DNA from: Planctomycetales bacterium
GTDB lineage: Bacteria > Omnitrophota > Gorgyraeia > Zapsychrales > Zapsychraceae
NCBI GenBank assembly: GCA_005239675.1
Contig: SBBO01000027.1
Span: forward strand, 1 to 46,174
Length of the DNA: 46,174 nt
Reading direction: 5' to 3'
Shown here: piece by piece, positions 16,087 to 23,577 of the stretch
Position numbering within the stretch: the stretch's first letter is position 1
How the letters are laid out: every line of letters starts with the position of its first letter
Notes under the pieces: model-generated
Seen by the model: only the letters and a program-made list of their open reading frames with translations
Databases searched by the model: none
Told to the model about the DNA's origin: nothing
Program-made: the position numbers and the translations under genes

Positions 16087-18159
16087 ATGCCAGACACCCC
16101 AAAAATAAGAGTCGGTTCGCGCAACAGTGCTTTAGCGCGCGTTCAGGTCGATGAAATCGAGCTCCTGTTAAAGCAAGCAGGAACGATGGCTATCCTGGAA
16201 CGTAAAACATACCTGACCAGAGGCGACAAGGATCAGGTGAGCTCACTAATTAGTAATCCAGCCGATAATTTCTTTACCGACACCCTGGACCAGGCCCTCC
16301 TAGAGGGGGCAATCGACGTTGCCATCCATAGTGCCAAAGATTTGCCTCAATCCTTACCAGAAGGATTAACCCTCTTTGCCTTGACCCGTAGCCCAGATGA
16401 CACCGATGCATTTGTTGGCAAAACTAGCTTTGACCGGATGCCCAGCGGGGCGCAGATCGCGACCAGCAGTCTCTTACGCCAAGAACAGCTTAGGCTTTTG
16501 CGACCCGATCTAAAAATCGTTGACATCCGTGGCACTATCGAAGAACGCCTGCACAAACTTGAGCACGGCAATTGCGATGGATTAATTGTAGCGACTGTCG
16601 CCCTTAAGCGGCTGAAGCTCGAAAGGCACATTCAAAACATTATGCCCTGGGAGACCGCGCCAACTCAGGGCCAACTGGCCGTTGTAGGGCGCTCACAAGG
16701 TTCGCAAGACGCCGCGTTAAAAGAACTGTTTTCCAAGATTGATGTCCGCACGACTTACGGCCGCGTGCTGCTTGTCGGCGCAGGCCCTGGTGACCCAGAG
16801 TTAATTACTGTTAAGGGCCTGCAGGTGCTCGCGGCCGCCGACTGTGTGGTGTACGATTACCTTGTCCCGTTACAACTTTTAGAATATGCTAAGAATGCGG
16901 AGAAAATTTATGCCGGCAAACGCAAAGGCACCCAAACCATGCCGCAATACGAGCTTAATAAACTGCTACGCAAAAAGGCCCTGGCTGGAAAAACGGTCGT
17001 GCGTCTCAAGGGCGGAGATCCATTGGTATTCGGCCGCGGTGCTGATGAGATTGACTACCTGCGGCGTTACTATATTGATGTGGAAATTATCCCAGGGATC
17101 AGTTCTGCTGTTGGGATTCCCTCGCGTTTAGGGGTCCCCTTGACCGCGCGCGACATTTCCTCTTCGGTTGCCTTTGTGAGTGGTTACCGCAAAGGGGAAG
17201 GCAATGCCGAGCTGCTGGAGATTCCGTCCACTGACACCTTGATCTTTTTGATGGGCCTAACCAAGCTCGACCACATCGTCCGGTCACTGGAGCTGGCCGG
17301 CTGGGGCCGTGATACGCCAATGATGATTATCTCCAAAGGGACATGGCCGGAGGAGAAAATTGTGCGCGCCACCATTGCCACCATCCAAGAAAAGGTGAGG
17401 GCACAAACCATTGACCCGCCCGTCTTAATAATCGTTGGCAAGACGCTTCAATTCTACCAGGCGCCAACGGCCGGCGTGCGCCCGCGCATCCTATGCACAG
17501 GGACCAATCCACAGCCCTACGAGAAGCTCGGCAAGATCATTTTATTTCCAACAATTGAGATTGTGCCCGCTCAACTGGACGTGACTATCCAAAAAACGTT
17601 ACTGACGAATCTGGCCCACTACGATATAATTTTATTCACCAGTCGGTTTGGCGTACGGTATTTCTGGGAGCTATTAACTCAAAGACCAGATGTCCAAGCC
17701 CAGGTGCGCGTTAAGCCGTTTGCTGTCATCGGCCAGATAACTGCCCGCGAGATTATAGAATACCGTGTGCGTAAATTGCTCATAGCACAACGTGAGACAA
17801 GCGAAGGACTTCTAGAAGAACTAAGGACTGACTTCAACCTGCGGGGGAAGAAAATCCTTTTCCCACGCTCATCTCTACCAAACCCTTATTTAAAAGAAAG
17901 ATTGATAGGAGAAGGTGCCCAGGTCGATGAACTCACCATCTACGAGAATATTAAACCACCCAAACGCACGTTGCCGCAGACGTGGATTGATGCGATTTTA
18001 TTTACTAGCCCATCCACGGTACGAAATTTTCTAGAAGATTACAATGCCATCCCGGAACACTGGCGCATCTTAAGCCGTGGGTCTTTGACCAGCGCCTGTT
18101 TAAAGGAAAAAGGCTACACGACTTTTCAGGAACTCGACCAATGTCTCTACGAAGAATAA
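16087..18159 (+). CDS. HemC(domain 1-2)-CobA-HemD fusion protein
   Basis: The 690-aa protein joins three tetrapyrrole enzymes. Residues 1-220 resemble porphobilinogen deaminase: SRNSALARVQ, TRGD, HSAKDLP (81-87), SSLLRQ (127-132), RGTIEERL (148-155). Domain 3, with the cysteine that holds the dipyrromethane cofactor, is absent. The first arginine of the SSLRRQ motif is leucine, and the lid region GGKGLFVKE is replaced. Residues about 224-460 are uroporphyrinogen-III C-methyltransferase with GAGPGDPELIT, VRLKGGDPLVFGRG and PGISS, all well kept. Residues about 465-690 are uroporphyrinogen-III synthase (LFTSRFGVRYF, FTSPSTVRNFL). The order fits precorrin-2 formation from porphobilinogen for siroheme or cobalamin. 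The frame is continuous, so this is not a frameshift. Whether the HemC part is active is open. Confidence 0.88.
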   Translation: MPDTPKIRVGSRNSALARVQVDEIELLLKQAGTMAILERKTYLTRGDKDQVSSLISNPADNFFTDTLDQALLEGAIDVAIHSAKDLPQSLPEGLTLFALTRSPDDTDAFVGKTSFDRMPSGAQIATSSLLRQEQLRLLRPDLKIVDIRGTIEERLHKLEHGNCDGLIVATVALKRLKLERHIQNIMPWETAPTQGQLAVVGRSQGSQDAALKELFSKIDVRTTYGRVLLVGAGPGDPELITVKGLQVLAAADCVVYDYLVPLQLLEYAKNAEKIYAGKRKGTQTMPQYELNKLLRKKALAGKTVVRLKGGDPLVFGRGADEIDYLRRYYIDVEIIPGISSAVGIPSRLGVPLTARDISSSVAFVSGYRKGEGNAELLEIPSTDTLIFLMGLTKLDHIVRSLELAGWGRDTPMMIISKGTWPEEKIVRATIATIQEKVRAQTIDPPVLIIVGKTLQFYQAPTAGVRPRILCTGTNPQPYEKLGKIILFPTIEIVPAQLDVTIQKTLLTNLAHYDIILFTSRFGVRYFWELLTQRPDVQAQVRVKPFAVIGQITAREIIEYRVRKLLIAQRETSEGLLEELRTDFNLRGKKILFPRSSLPNPYLKERLIGEGAQVDELTIYENIKPPKRTLPQTWIDAILFTSPSTVRNFLEDYNAIPEHWRILSRGSLTSACLKEKGYTTFQELDQCLYEE

Positions 18160-19178
18160 AAACAAAAGAATCTGTTCTATCGTTTGCTGCCCAACAACGA
18201 CGAAATCGTTCCCGTCGACTGCGGGCATCCCCAGCCTTACGAAGTCTTGTGTGCGAAACAACGCTAACGCCCAACAATTTGATTCAACCCTTCTTCGTCA
18301 TTGAAGGGACAAATAAAAAAGAAACCATCGCTGCTATGCCCGGGGTGTACCGTTACTCGCTCGATCTTTTACTCAAGGCAATTGAGTCCTTCCAGAACGC
18401 TGGCGGCAAGGCGTGTCTTTTATTTGGCCTACCCCACAAGAAAGATGCCCAGGCCAGTCAGGCGTACGCCAAGACCGCGATTGTGCCCAAAGCTATACGT
18501 CAGCTTAAAAAAAAATTTCCGGGGCTTGTCGTGATATCCGATGTGTGTTTATGTGCTTACATGGACCACGGACACTGCGGTATCGTAGAAAATAAAATAA
18601 TCAATAATGACCAGACATTGCCTCTTTTAGTCAAAATGGCACTGGCACACGCTTACGCCGGTGCCGACTTGGTTGCCCCTTCGGATATGATGGATTTACG
18701 CATAGGGGTTATCCGTGATGCATTGGATCAAAATGGATTGATCAATGTTGGGATCCTGTCTTATGCCGTCAAATATGCCTCAGCCTATTACGGGCCCTTC
18801 TGCGAGGCCGCTGATTCTGCACCCCAATTTGGCGACCGCAAAACCTATCAAATGGATTTTGCAAATCAACGCGAAGCACTCAAAGAAGCCCATCAAGATG
18901 TCTTGGAAGGGGCCGATATCATCATGGTCAAACCTGCCCTGGCCTATCTTGATATTGTGAGTTTACTACGTCGAGAGCTAGTAGTACCTATTGCCGCCTA
19001 CAGCGTGAGTGGCGAATATGCGATGATGAAGGCTGCGGCGGCAAAAAACTGGATTAATGAACGTAGTCTTGTCCTAGAAACCCTGACAGCGATCAAACGC
19101 GCCGGTGCGGATATAATTGTCAGCTATCACGCACAAGATGCACTGCAATGGATGCGAGAGACAAAAGGTAAGAGATAA
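18141..19178 (+). CDS. hemB: Delta-aminolevulinic acid dehydratase (porphobilinogen synthase)
   Basis: HemB joins two 5-aminolevulinates into porphobilinogen. The 345-aa protein has the zinc-site cysteine motif DVCLCAYMDHGHCG, so it is of the zinc type rather than the Asp-rich magnesium type. The two active-site lysines appear in SYAVKYASAYYGPF and IIMVKPALAYLDI, and SDMMDLRIG is also present. The ATG at 18141 lies inside the end of the upstream fusion gene (19-base overlap) and gives an N-terminal extension of about 25 residues before the usual RRLRASPALR start. hemL follows after 3 bases. Confidence 0.94.
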   Translation: MSLRRIKTKESVLSFAAQQRRNRSRRLRASPALRSLVCETTLTPNNLIQPFFVIEGTNKKETIAAMPGVYRYSLDLLLKAIESFQNAGGKACLLFGLPHKKDAQASQAYAKTAIVPKAIRQLKKKFPGLVVISDVCLCAYMDHGHCGIVENKIINNDQTLPLLVKMALAHAYAGADLVAPSDMMDLRIGVIRDALDQNGLINVGILSYAVKYASAYYGPFCEAADSAPQFGDRKTYQMDFANQREALKEAHQDVLEGADIIMVKPALAYLDIVSLLRRELVVPIAAYSVSGEYAMMKAAAAKNWINERSLVLETLTAIKRAGADIIVSYHAQDALQWMRETKGKR

Positions 19179-19181
19179 AAA

Positions 19182-20468
19182 ATGCGCACCCAACACTCTC
19201 AAGAATATTTCCACCAGGCCGAAGATGTTTTAGTCGGTGGGGTCAACAGCCCGGTCCGCTCATTTCAGGGGGTGGGGGGCCAGCCATTGGTGATGAAATA
19301 CGGCCGTGGTGCAAAATTGTACGATTACGACAACAATGCCTATACGGATTACTGCCTTTCATGGGGCGCGCTCATCCTTGGGCACGCACCCCCCAACGTC
19401 ATCTTGGGTGCCAAGAAAACTCTGGAGAAAGGCACCAGCTTCGGCACCACGACCCGCGAAGAAATCGAACTGGCTCAATATATTATCCAACACATCCCGT
19501 CCATTGAACTGATCCGTTTTGTCAATTCCGGCACCGAAGCGACAATGAGCGCGCTACGCCTGGCCCGCGGCTTTACTGGTCGCGCCATGGTAGTCAAATT
19601 CGACGGCTGCTACCACGGCCACTGCGATGATCTTTTAACAACATCTGGATCAGGGGTGGCCCAACTAAAAGAATCCTCTAGTCTCGCCCGTGGAATTCCA
19701 GAAAACCATATCCACAATACGCTTAGTTTGCCGTATAATGATATTGCTGTCTTAGAAGAGACCCTAAAAAAACATAAAGATCATATTGCTTGTGTCATCA
19801 TTGAGCCGGTTGCCGGCAATATGGGGGTTATTCCCGGCCAGCTAGAATTTCTGCAACGCCTACGGCAGCTAACAGAACAGTATGGCATTCTATTAATCTT
19901 TGACGAAATCATGACCGGATTCCGGACAAGGGCCGGTGGGGTACAAACGAATTATGGAATTGCCCCCGATATCACCTGTTTAGGGAAAATCATCGGAGCT
20001 GGGTTTCCTATCGGCGCTTATGGGGGACGTAAAGACATCATGCGCTGTTTGGCTCCTTTGGGTAACGTATACCAGGCAGGGACGTTTTCTGGGAATCCTG
20101 TTGTCATGCGCGCTGGACTAGCAACCTTGAAGCTGCTAGATACAAAATTTTATGAACGGCTCAACGCTAAATGCGCCGCCTTTATCCAAGATATCAATGG
20201 GTTCTTAAACACCAACGCGATCCCTGTCCATATAACCCATTACCATGCCATGATGAGTATTCGCTTCCAGCAACAACCAGTAACAAATTATGCTAACGCG
20301 CAGGCTGCAGCAGGGGGGGAGCGGTACAGCAGGCTTTTTTGGCATTTACTGAGTGCTGGTATTTATTGGCCGCCGGCCAATCTGGAGGCATTCTTCATTT
20401 CCAGCGCACATACAATCAAAGATCTGGAATATTTATGTACTCAACTTAAAAAATTCTTAAAACCATGA
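19182..20468 (+). CDS. hemL: Glutamate-1-semialdehyde 2,1-aminomutase
   Basis: HemL converts glutamate-1-semialdehyde to 5-aminolevulinate with PLP/PMP. The 428-aa protein has VGGVNSPVRSFQGVGG at the N-terminus, FVNSGTEATMSALRLARG, FDGCYHGHCDD, the DEIMTGFR aspartate motif and the PLP lysine in CLGKIIGAGFPIGAYGGR. These are all hallmarks of HemL rather than other class III aminotransferases. It implies the C5 pathway from glutamyl-tRNA, so a glutamyl-tRNA reductase (hemA) is expected but is not in the window. It is transcribed with hemB. Confidence 0.95.
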   Translation: MRTQHSQEYFHQAEDVLVGGVNSPVRSFQGVGGQPLVMKYGRGAKLYDYDNNAYTDYCLSWGALILGHAPPNVILGAKKTLEKGTSFGTTTREEIELAQYIIQHIPSIELIRFVNSGTEATMSALRLARGFTGRAMVVKFDGCYHGHCDDLLTTSGSGVAQLKESSSLARGIPENHIHNTLSLPYNDIAVLEETLKKHKDHIACVIIEPVAGNMGVIPGQLEFLQRLRQLTEQYGILLIFDEIMTGFRTRAGGVQTNYGIAPDITCLGKIIGAGFPIGAYGGRKDIMRCLAPLGNVYQAGTFSGNPVVMRAGLATLKLLDTKFYERLNAKCAAFIQDINGFLNTNAIPVHITHYHAMMSIRFQQQPVTNYANAQAAAGGERYSRLFWHLLSAGIYWPPANLEAFFISSAHTIKDLEYLCTQLKKFLKP

Positions 20469-20478
20469 AAGGGCGGCT

Positions 20479-20877
20479 GTGACGCGACACTTTTGTTCTG
20501 CCATCACCTATTTATTCTTGACCTTATTTGCCCTGACTAACATCATTGGTTGTGTTCCATTACTCGTAGGGACCGCCGTGGGGGCAGGTGGCCTTGCCTA
20601 TGTCCGGGGCAGTCTCGAACAAAACTTCGATAAATCCCTTAAAAACCTCCATACGGGAAGCCTGCGCGGTCTCAAGGACATCAAATGCACGGTACACTCA
20701 GATGAGTTCCGTCAACGTTTAGCGAAAATCAAATTCACCTTTACCGATGGTAAGGATGGCACTATCGCAATCGAGGCTTTAACCGAACGGTCAGCAAAAT
20801 TAAAAATTCGCATTGGCATCTTGGGCGATGAAACAAAATCCCGTGTTGTCTTAAATGCAATATTAAGGCATCTGTGA
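20479..20877 (+). CDS. DUF3568 family lipoprotein
   Basis: The 132-aa protein begins with a GTG and a signal peptide ending in the lipobox IIGC (about residues 22-25), so the mature form should be a lipoprotein anchored at Cys25. The rest, with GTAVGAGGLAYVRGSLEQNFD and a small beta-rich body (KIKFTFTDGKDGTIAIEAL), matches the short DUF3568 lipoproteins of unknown function found in several environmental Gram-negative groups. It follows hemL by 10 bases and may be carried on that transcript without sharing its function. Confidence 0.7.
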   Translation: MTRHFCSAITYLFLTLFALTNIIGCVPLLVGTAVGAGGLAYVRGSLEQNFDKSLKNLHTGSLRGLKDIKCTVHSDEFRQRLAKIKFTFTDGKDGTIAIEALTERSAKLKIRIGILGDETKSRVVLNAILRHL

Positions 20878-20888
20878 TTTAAAAGTCA

Positions 20889-21278
20889 ATGACCACACCT
20901 ACACCTGTTATCAGACGCCCCTGGGGTAACTACACCAAGCTATTTCACGAATCCGGTGTCTGGGTTAAACGCGTGGAGGTCAACCCTGGCGCCCGCCTGA
21001 GCCTCCAAAGGCACGCCCACCGCTGTGAAAAATGGAACATCGTCCGTGGCGAGGGCCTTGTGATTATCAAAAAACGTAAGATTAAAGTCGGTCGTGGCTC
21101 AATTGTGGATGTCCCCGTGGGGGTCATCCACCGAATCGGCAATACGGGAAAGGGGAAGCTCGTCTTTATGGAAGTTGCGATCGCTGTTAATGGTGGAGAG
21201 CTCTCCGAAGAGGATATTATCAGGCTGGAAGATGACTATGCACGTACAGCCCCTATCTCCCCAGCCCTAAAATCTTGA
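20889..21278 (+). CDS. Cupin protein, phosphomannose isomerase type II C-terminal domain-like
   Basis: The 129-aa protein is a single cupin barrel closely resembling the C-terminal isomerase domain of bifunctional mannose-1-phosphate guanylyltransferase/mannose-6-phosphate isomerase. It shows RPWGNYTKL, VKRVEVNPGARLSLQRHAHRCEKWNIVRGEG with the metal-binding histidines, and VPVGVIHRIGNTG. It may interconvert mannose and fructose 6-phosphates for surface polysaccharide synthesis. A separate guanylyltransferase is not nearby. Stand-alone copies of this domain are common, and the exact substrate is not proven. Confidence 0.8.
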   Translation: MTTPTPVIRRPWGNYTKLFHESGVWVKRVEVNPGARLSLQRHAHRCEKWNIVRGEGLVIIKKRKIKVGRGSIVDVPVGVIHRIGNTGKGKLVFMEVAIAVNGGELSEEDIIRLEDDYARTAPISPALKS

Positions 21279-21297
21279 TTGATTCTTGATTCTTTTA

Positions 21298-21326
21298 TTG
21301 ACATGGCTGGACCAGCGTGTTAGGAT
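21298..21326 (+). promoter_or_regulatory. Candidate sigma70-type promoter for the PocR/GAF gene
   Basis: A perfect TTGACA (21298-21303) and TAGGAT (21321-21326) are 17 bases apart, 27 bases before the start codon, in the gap between the cupin gene and the sensor gene. This suggests a separate transcription unit. Confidence 0.5.
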
Positions 21327-21353
21327 TTTTATGACTAAGAGAACCTAAACTAG

Positions 21354-22379
21354 ATGCAAGATTCCAAACAGCCCACCTTAAAACTAATCAATAAAGAACA
21401 TGGGTGGGATATCTTATCCCGCTTAATTGACGTACTGCACATTAATCTATTCATCGTAGATCATGATGGACTCATCCTCTTACCGCCTGAGGAAGGGAAG
21501 TATGGTAGTCGACTCTTGACAGACCCGGTGTTCGGCTTCTGCGGGAATGGAGAGCCCTCTCATTTTACAAAACGCTTCGAACCATACGGCCGCTACCTAA
21601 AGCACACTAGCCCCTTACAATTACACCAATTCGCCATCCCCATGGTGTTCGAGAGAATAAGAGGGACCATTGGCTATATGATGGTAGGGCCGGTCATCCT
21701 TGATAAACGTCTAGAAGAAAGTGATTATGAGGCGCTAGTTACCAAGCTCAATATTGCTCATCCACAAGACATCCTTGATGAAATTAAAGGCCTATGGGTC
21801 ATCTCCAATGCCATGATGAATATCATCTTGGATCTACTCTATGAAATTGTCAAAAATAATCTTGAGCTAAGTGGTATTAAAATAGCCGTTTCCCAGGATA
21901 GAGAAAGTAATAATGGGCTCACCCAAGAGCTAAAAAAAGCAGCCAAAGACCTCTACTCGGCCGTTTGTCTAGATGAACTCCTGGTCACATTGCTGGATGC
22001 AGCCCTTAAGATGACCGATACCGAGGCCGGATCCATCATGCTCATTGACAAAGAAAAACAGGGCAGTTTAACCGTTAAGGTTTATCGCGGCTTAAATGAA
22101 GAATGGACCAAAAACGCCGAGGTTAAAATTGGGGATAGAATTGCTGGCCTAGCTGCCAAGGGGAAAAGACCGTTTATTATTCATGGTCAGAGAGCGAATA
22201 AACGTATTCGGCGCTTTTTAAAACGGCCAGAAATCCGTCATGCCTTAGTCATGCCGCTTATGACCGAGCAAGTTGCCTTTGGTGTCCTTAATATGCATAC
22301 CCGGAAGAAGCAATGCGCTATTGAAGGCAATATAGAAAATTTGCAATATCTTTCCCGTTTGCTTTCCTCTGTTGTCTAA
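21354..22379 (+). CDS. PocR-like ligand-binding domain plus GAF domain protein
   Basis: The 341-aa protein appears to be a sensor. Residues about 15-175 resemble the PocR ligand-binding domain (HINLFIVDHDG near the start, IRGTIGYMMVGPVI, and a helical end IKGLWVISNAMMNIILDLL). The cysteine-rich part usual in PocR domains is reduced to FCGNGEPS. Residues about 195-341 are a GAF domain (DELLVTLLDAALKMTDTEAGSIML, IAGLAAKGKRPFII, ALVMPLM). No kinase, cyclase or DNA-binding output domain follows, so it must act through a partner. It has its own promoter and precedes the DUF134 gene. Domain calls are moderate and the ligand is unknown. Confidence 0.65.
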   Translation: MQDSKQPTLKLINKEHGWDILSRLIDVLHINLFIVDHDGLILLPPEEGKYGSRLLTDPVFGFCGNGEPSHFTKRFEPYGRYLKHTSPLQLHQFAIPMVFERIRGTIGYMMVGPVILDKRLEESDYEALVTKLNIAHPQDILDEIKGLWVISNAMMNIILDLLYEIVKNNLELSGIKIAVSQDRESNNGLTQELKKAAKDLYSAVCLDELLVTLLDAALKMTDTEAGSIMLIDKEKQGSLTVKVYRGLNEEWTKNAEVKIGDRIAGLAAKGKRPFIIHGQRANKRIRRFLKRPEIRHALVMPLMTEQVAFGVLNMHTRKKQCAIEGNIENLQYLSRLLSSVV

Positions 22380-22421
22380 TGTCGTCATCATGAATCCCCT
22401 TAATATTTATAACCTATATTT

Positions 22422-22472
22422 TATAATAAGCATATGCTCATATTAAATATAGCGTTAATATGAGCATATGCT
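22422..22472 (+). promoter_or_regulatory. TATAAT box followed by 18-bp inverted repeat (operator-like)
   Basis: A TATAAT (22422-22427) is followed at once by a perfect 18-base inverted repeat: AGCATATGCTCATATTAA (22429-22446) and its reverse complement at 22455-22472, with an 8-base spacer. Each arm itself contains the palindrome AGCATATGCT. The structure covers the likely transcription start just ahead of the DUF134 gene, so it could be a double operator, possibly autoregulatory, or an RNA hairpin. The -35 region is poor. Confidence 0.5.
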
Positions 22473-22482
22473 CAATATAAAT

Positions 22483-22917
22483 ATGCCTCGAAAAGGTAGA
22501 CATAAAAAGGTTCGTTATATCCAAATAATGCCCCAATCCACTCAATTCAGCCCTAGAGGAAAACCGGGGCGACCAGATGAAGTGGAGCTTAATCTCGATC
22601 ATTTTGAAGCCCTCAAATTAGCCGACCACCAGGGATATAATCAATCAGAAGGCGCGAGGGCCATGGGTATATCAAGACCCACTTTCGGACGAATTTTAAG
22701 AGCAGGTCGCAAAATTGTGGCTGACGCATTGGCCAATGGCAAGATGATCCGTATCCGCACAGGAGACGTGCAGGTAGGGGTTCGCCATAAGAATTTCCTC
22801 CAAAAACTTGAAAAACCTGAGGACCTCAGAGCCAGGACAGTTGAACAAACAGCTAGGGAAGGCATTTTGTCCTACGACCGGGATCTGCATTTAATCAGCA
22901 CCACAAAATCCGCCTAA
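22483..22917 (+). CDS. DUF134 (UPF0251) family helix-turn-helix protein
   Basis: The protein (about 144 aa) matches the DUF134/UPF0251 family. It starts PRKGRHKKVRYIQIMPQ, followed by VELNLDHFEALKLADHQGYNQSEGARAMGISRPTFGRIL, a sigma-factor-like helix-turn-helix, and KIVADALANGKMIRI. The family is presumed to bind DNA; its regulon is unknown. I chose the ATG at 22483 because an upstream ATG at 22468 lies inside the inverted repeat and the family normally begins near this point. There is no good Shine-Dalgarno. The usual CxxC-type end of many DUF134 proteins is not seen. Confidence 0.8.
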   Translation: MPRKGRHKKVRYIQIMPQSTQFSPRGKPGRPDEVELNLDHFEALKLADHQGYNQSEGARAMGISRPTFGRILRAGRKIVADALANGKMIRIRTGDVQVGVRHKNFLQKLEKPEDLRARTVEQTAREGILSYDRDLHLISTTKSA

Positions 22918-23166
22918 TTTTACCTAATTCTTAATTTCTTCTACAACTTCTTATAATACATATTATGTTAACTACTATAATATAGGAATATTATTCTTAA
23001 TGATATATAAGATATATAGTTATGAAGATATTATATCCCCCTGTGGAAAACAGTGCATGAATTTATACAGTTTATACTGGTCTGTAAAGACTAGCTATTC
23101 TAGGCTGGAAAATGTAGTTTTAATGAAAAATTGTTTATAAAATGCCGAACGGGTCAGCGATAAAAC
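22918..23166. other. AT-rich intergenic region between convergent genes
   Basis: This gap between the converging DUF134 and PPOX genes is strongly AT-rich and contains many TATA-like words. I see no gene, tRNA or convincing terminator hairpin. Confidence 0.4.
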
Positions 23167-23577
23167 TCAAAATGGAATTGTTTCTGGAAGACGTTGGTGG
23201 GGGGTCATGGCCTCAACTCGCTCGACAGTGATCTCTGCGAGGGAAAAATTGGGGTCCTGCGGTCCGCCAAAGTATTGCTTGAGCATGGGGATATTATCCC
23301 AAAGAATAGTCTTTTCATTAGAATCAGTTGTGATCTTGGCAAGGCCTGCGATGCGACAATACCACATTTTCCTATCAACAAAACATAATTCAACTCTAGG
23401 GTTTTTTATTATCTGAGCAATGCTGCGTGACCGGGATAGCAAGGCCACCAAGATTCTTCCGGTATCTTCCACCAAATACGGCATCATCGGCCGCACCCGT
23501 GGCTGATTATCCTCAGTCGTTGCCAAATAGCCGAAACCAGCATCTCTAATTAAGTCAATAACTTCTTCTTTCTTCAT
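23167..23577 (-). CDS. Pyridoxamine 5'-phosphate oxidase family (FMN-binding split barrel) protein
   Basis: The 136-aa protein has the compact split-barrel pattern of PPOX-type flavin proteins: GFGYLATTEDNQPRVRPMMP near the N-terminus, then RILVALLSRSRSIAQIIKNPRVELCFVD, where the SRS and KNPRVEL segments line the FMN site. Such small members bind FMN, F420 or haem and reduce or sequester ligands; this one has no clear PNPOx substrate motif. It overlaps the end of xdhC by 23 bases, so it is the last gene of a three-gene leftward set and may assist the molybdenum hydroxylase cluster. Confidence 0.8.
   Translation of the reverse strand: MKKEEVIDLIRDAGFGYLATTEDNQPRVRPMMPYLVEDTGRILVALLSRSRSIAQIIKNPRVELCFVDRKMWYCRIAGLAKITTDSNEKTILWDNIPMLKQYFGGPQDPNFSLAEITVERVEAMTPHQRLPETIPF

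Noticed and set aside
16740-16765. Frameshift or chimeric join between HemC and CobA
   Set aside because: The frame is continuous and the CobA motif starts in register. No HemC domain 3 is found in the other frames here, so a real domain loss is preferred over a sequencing frameshift.
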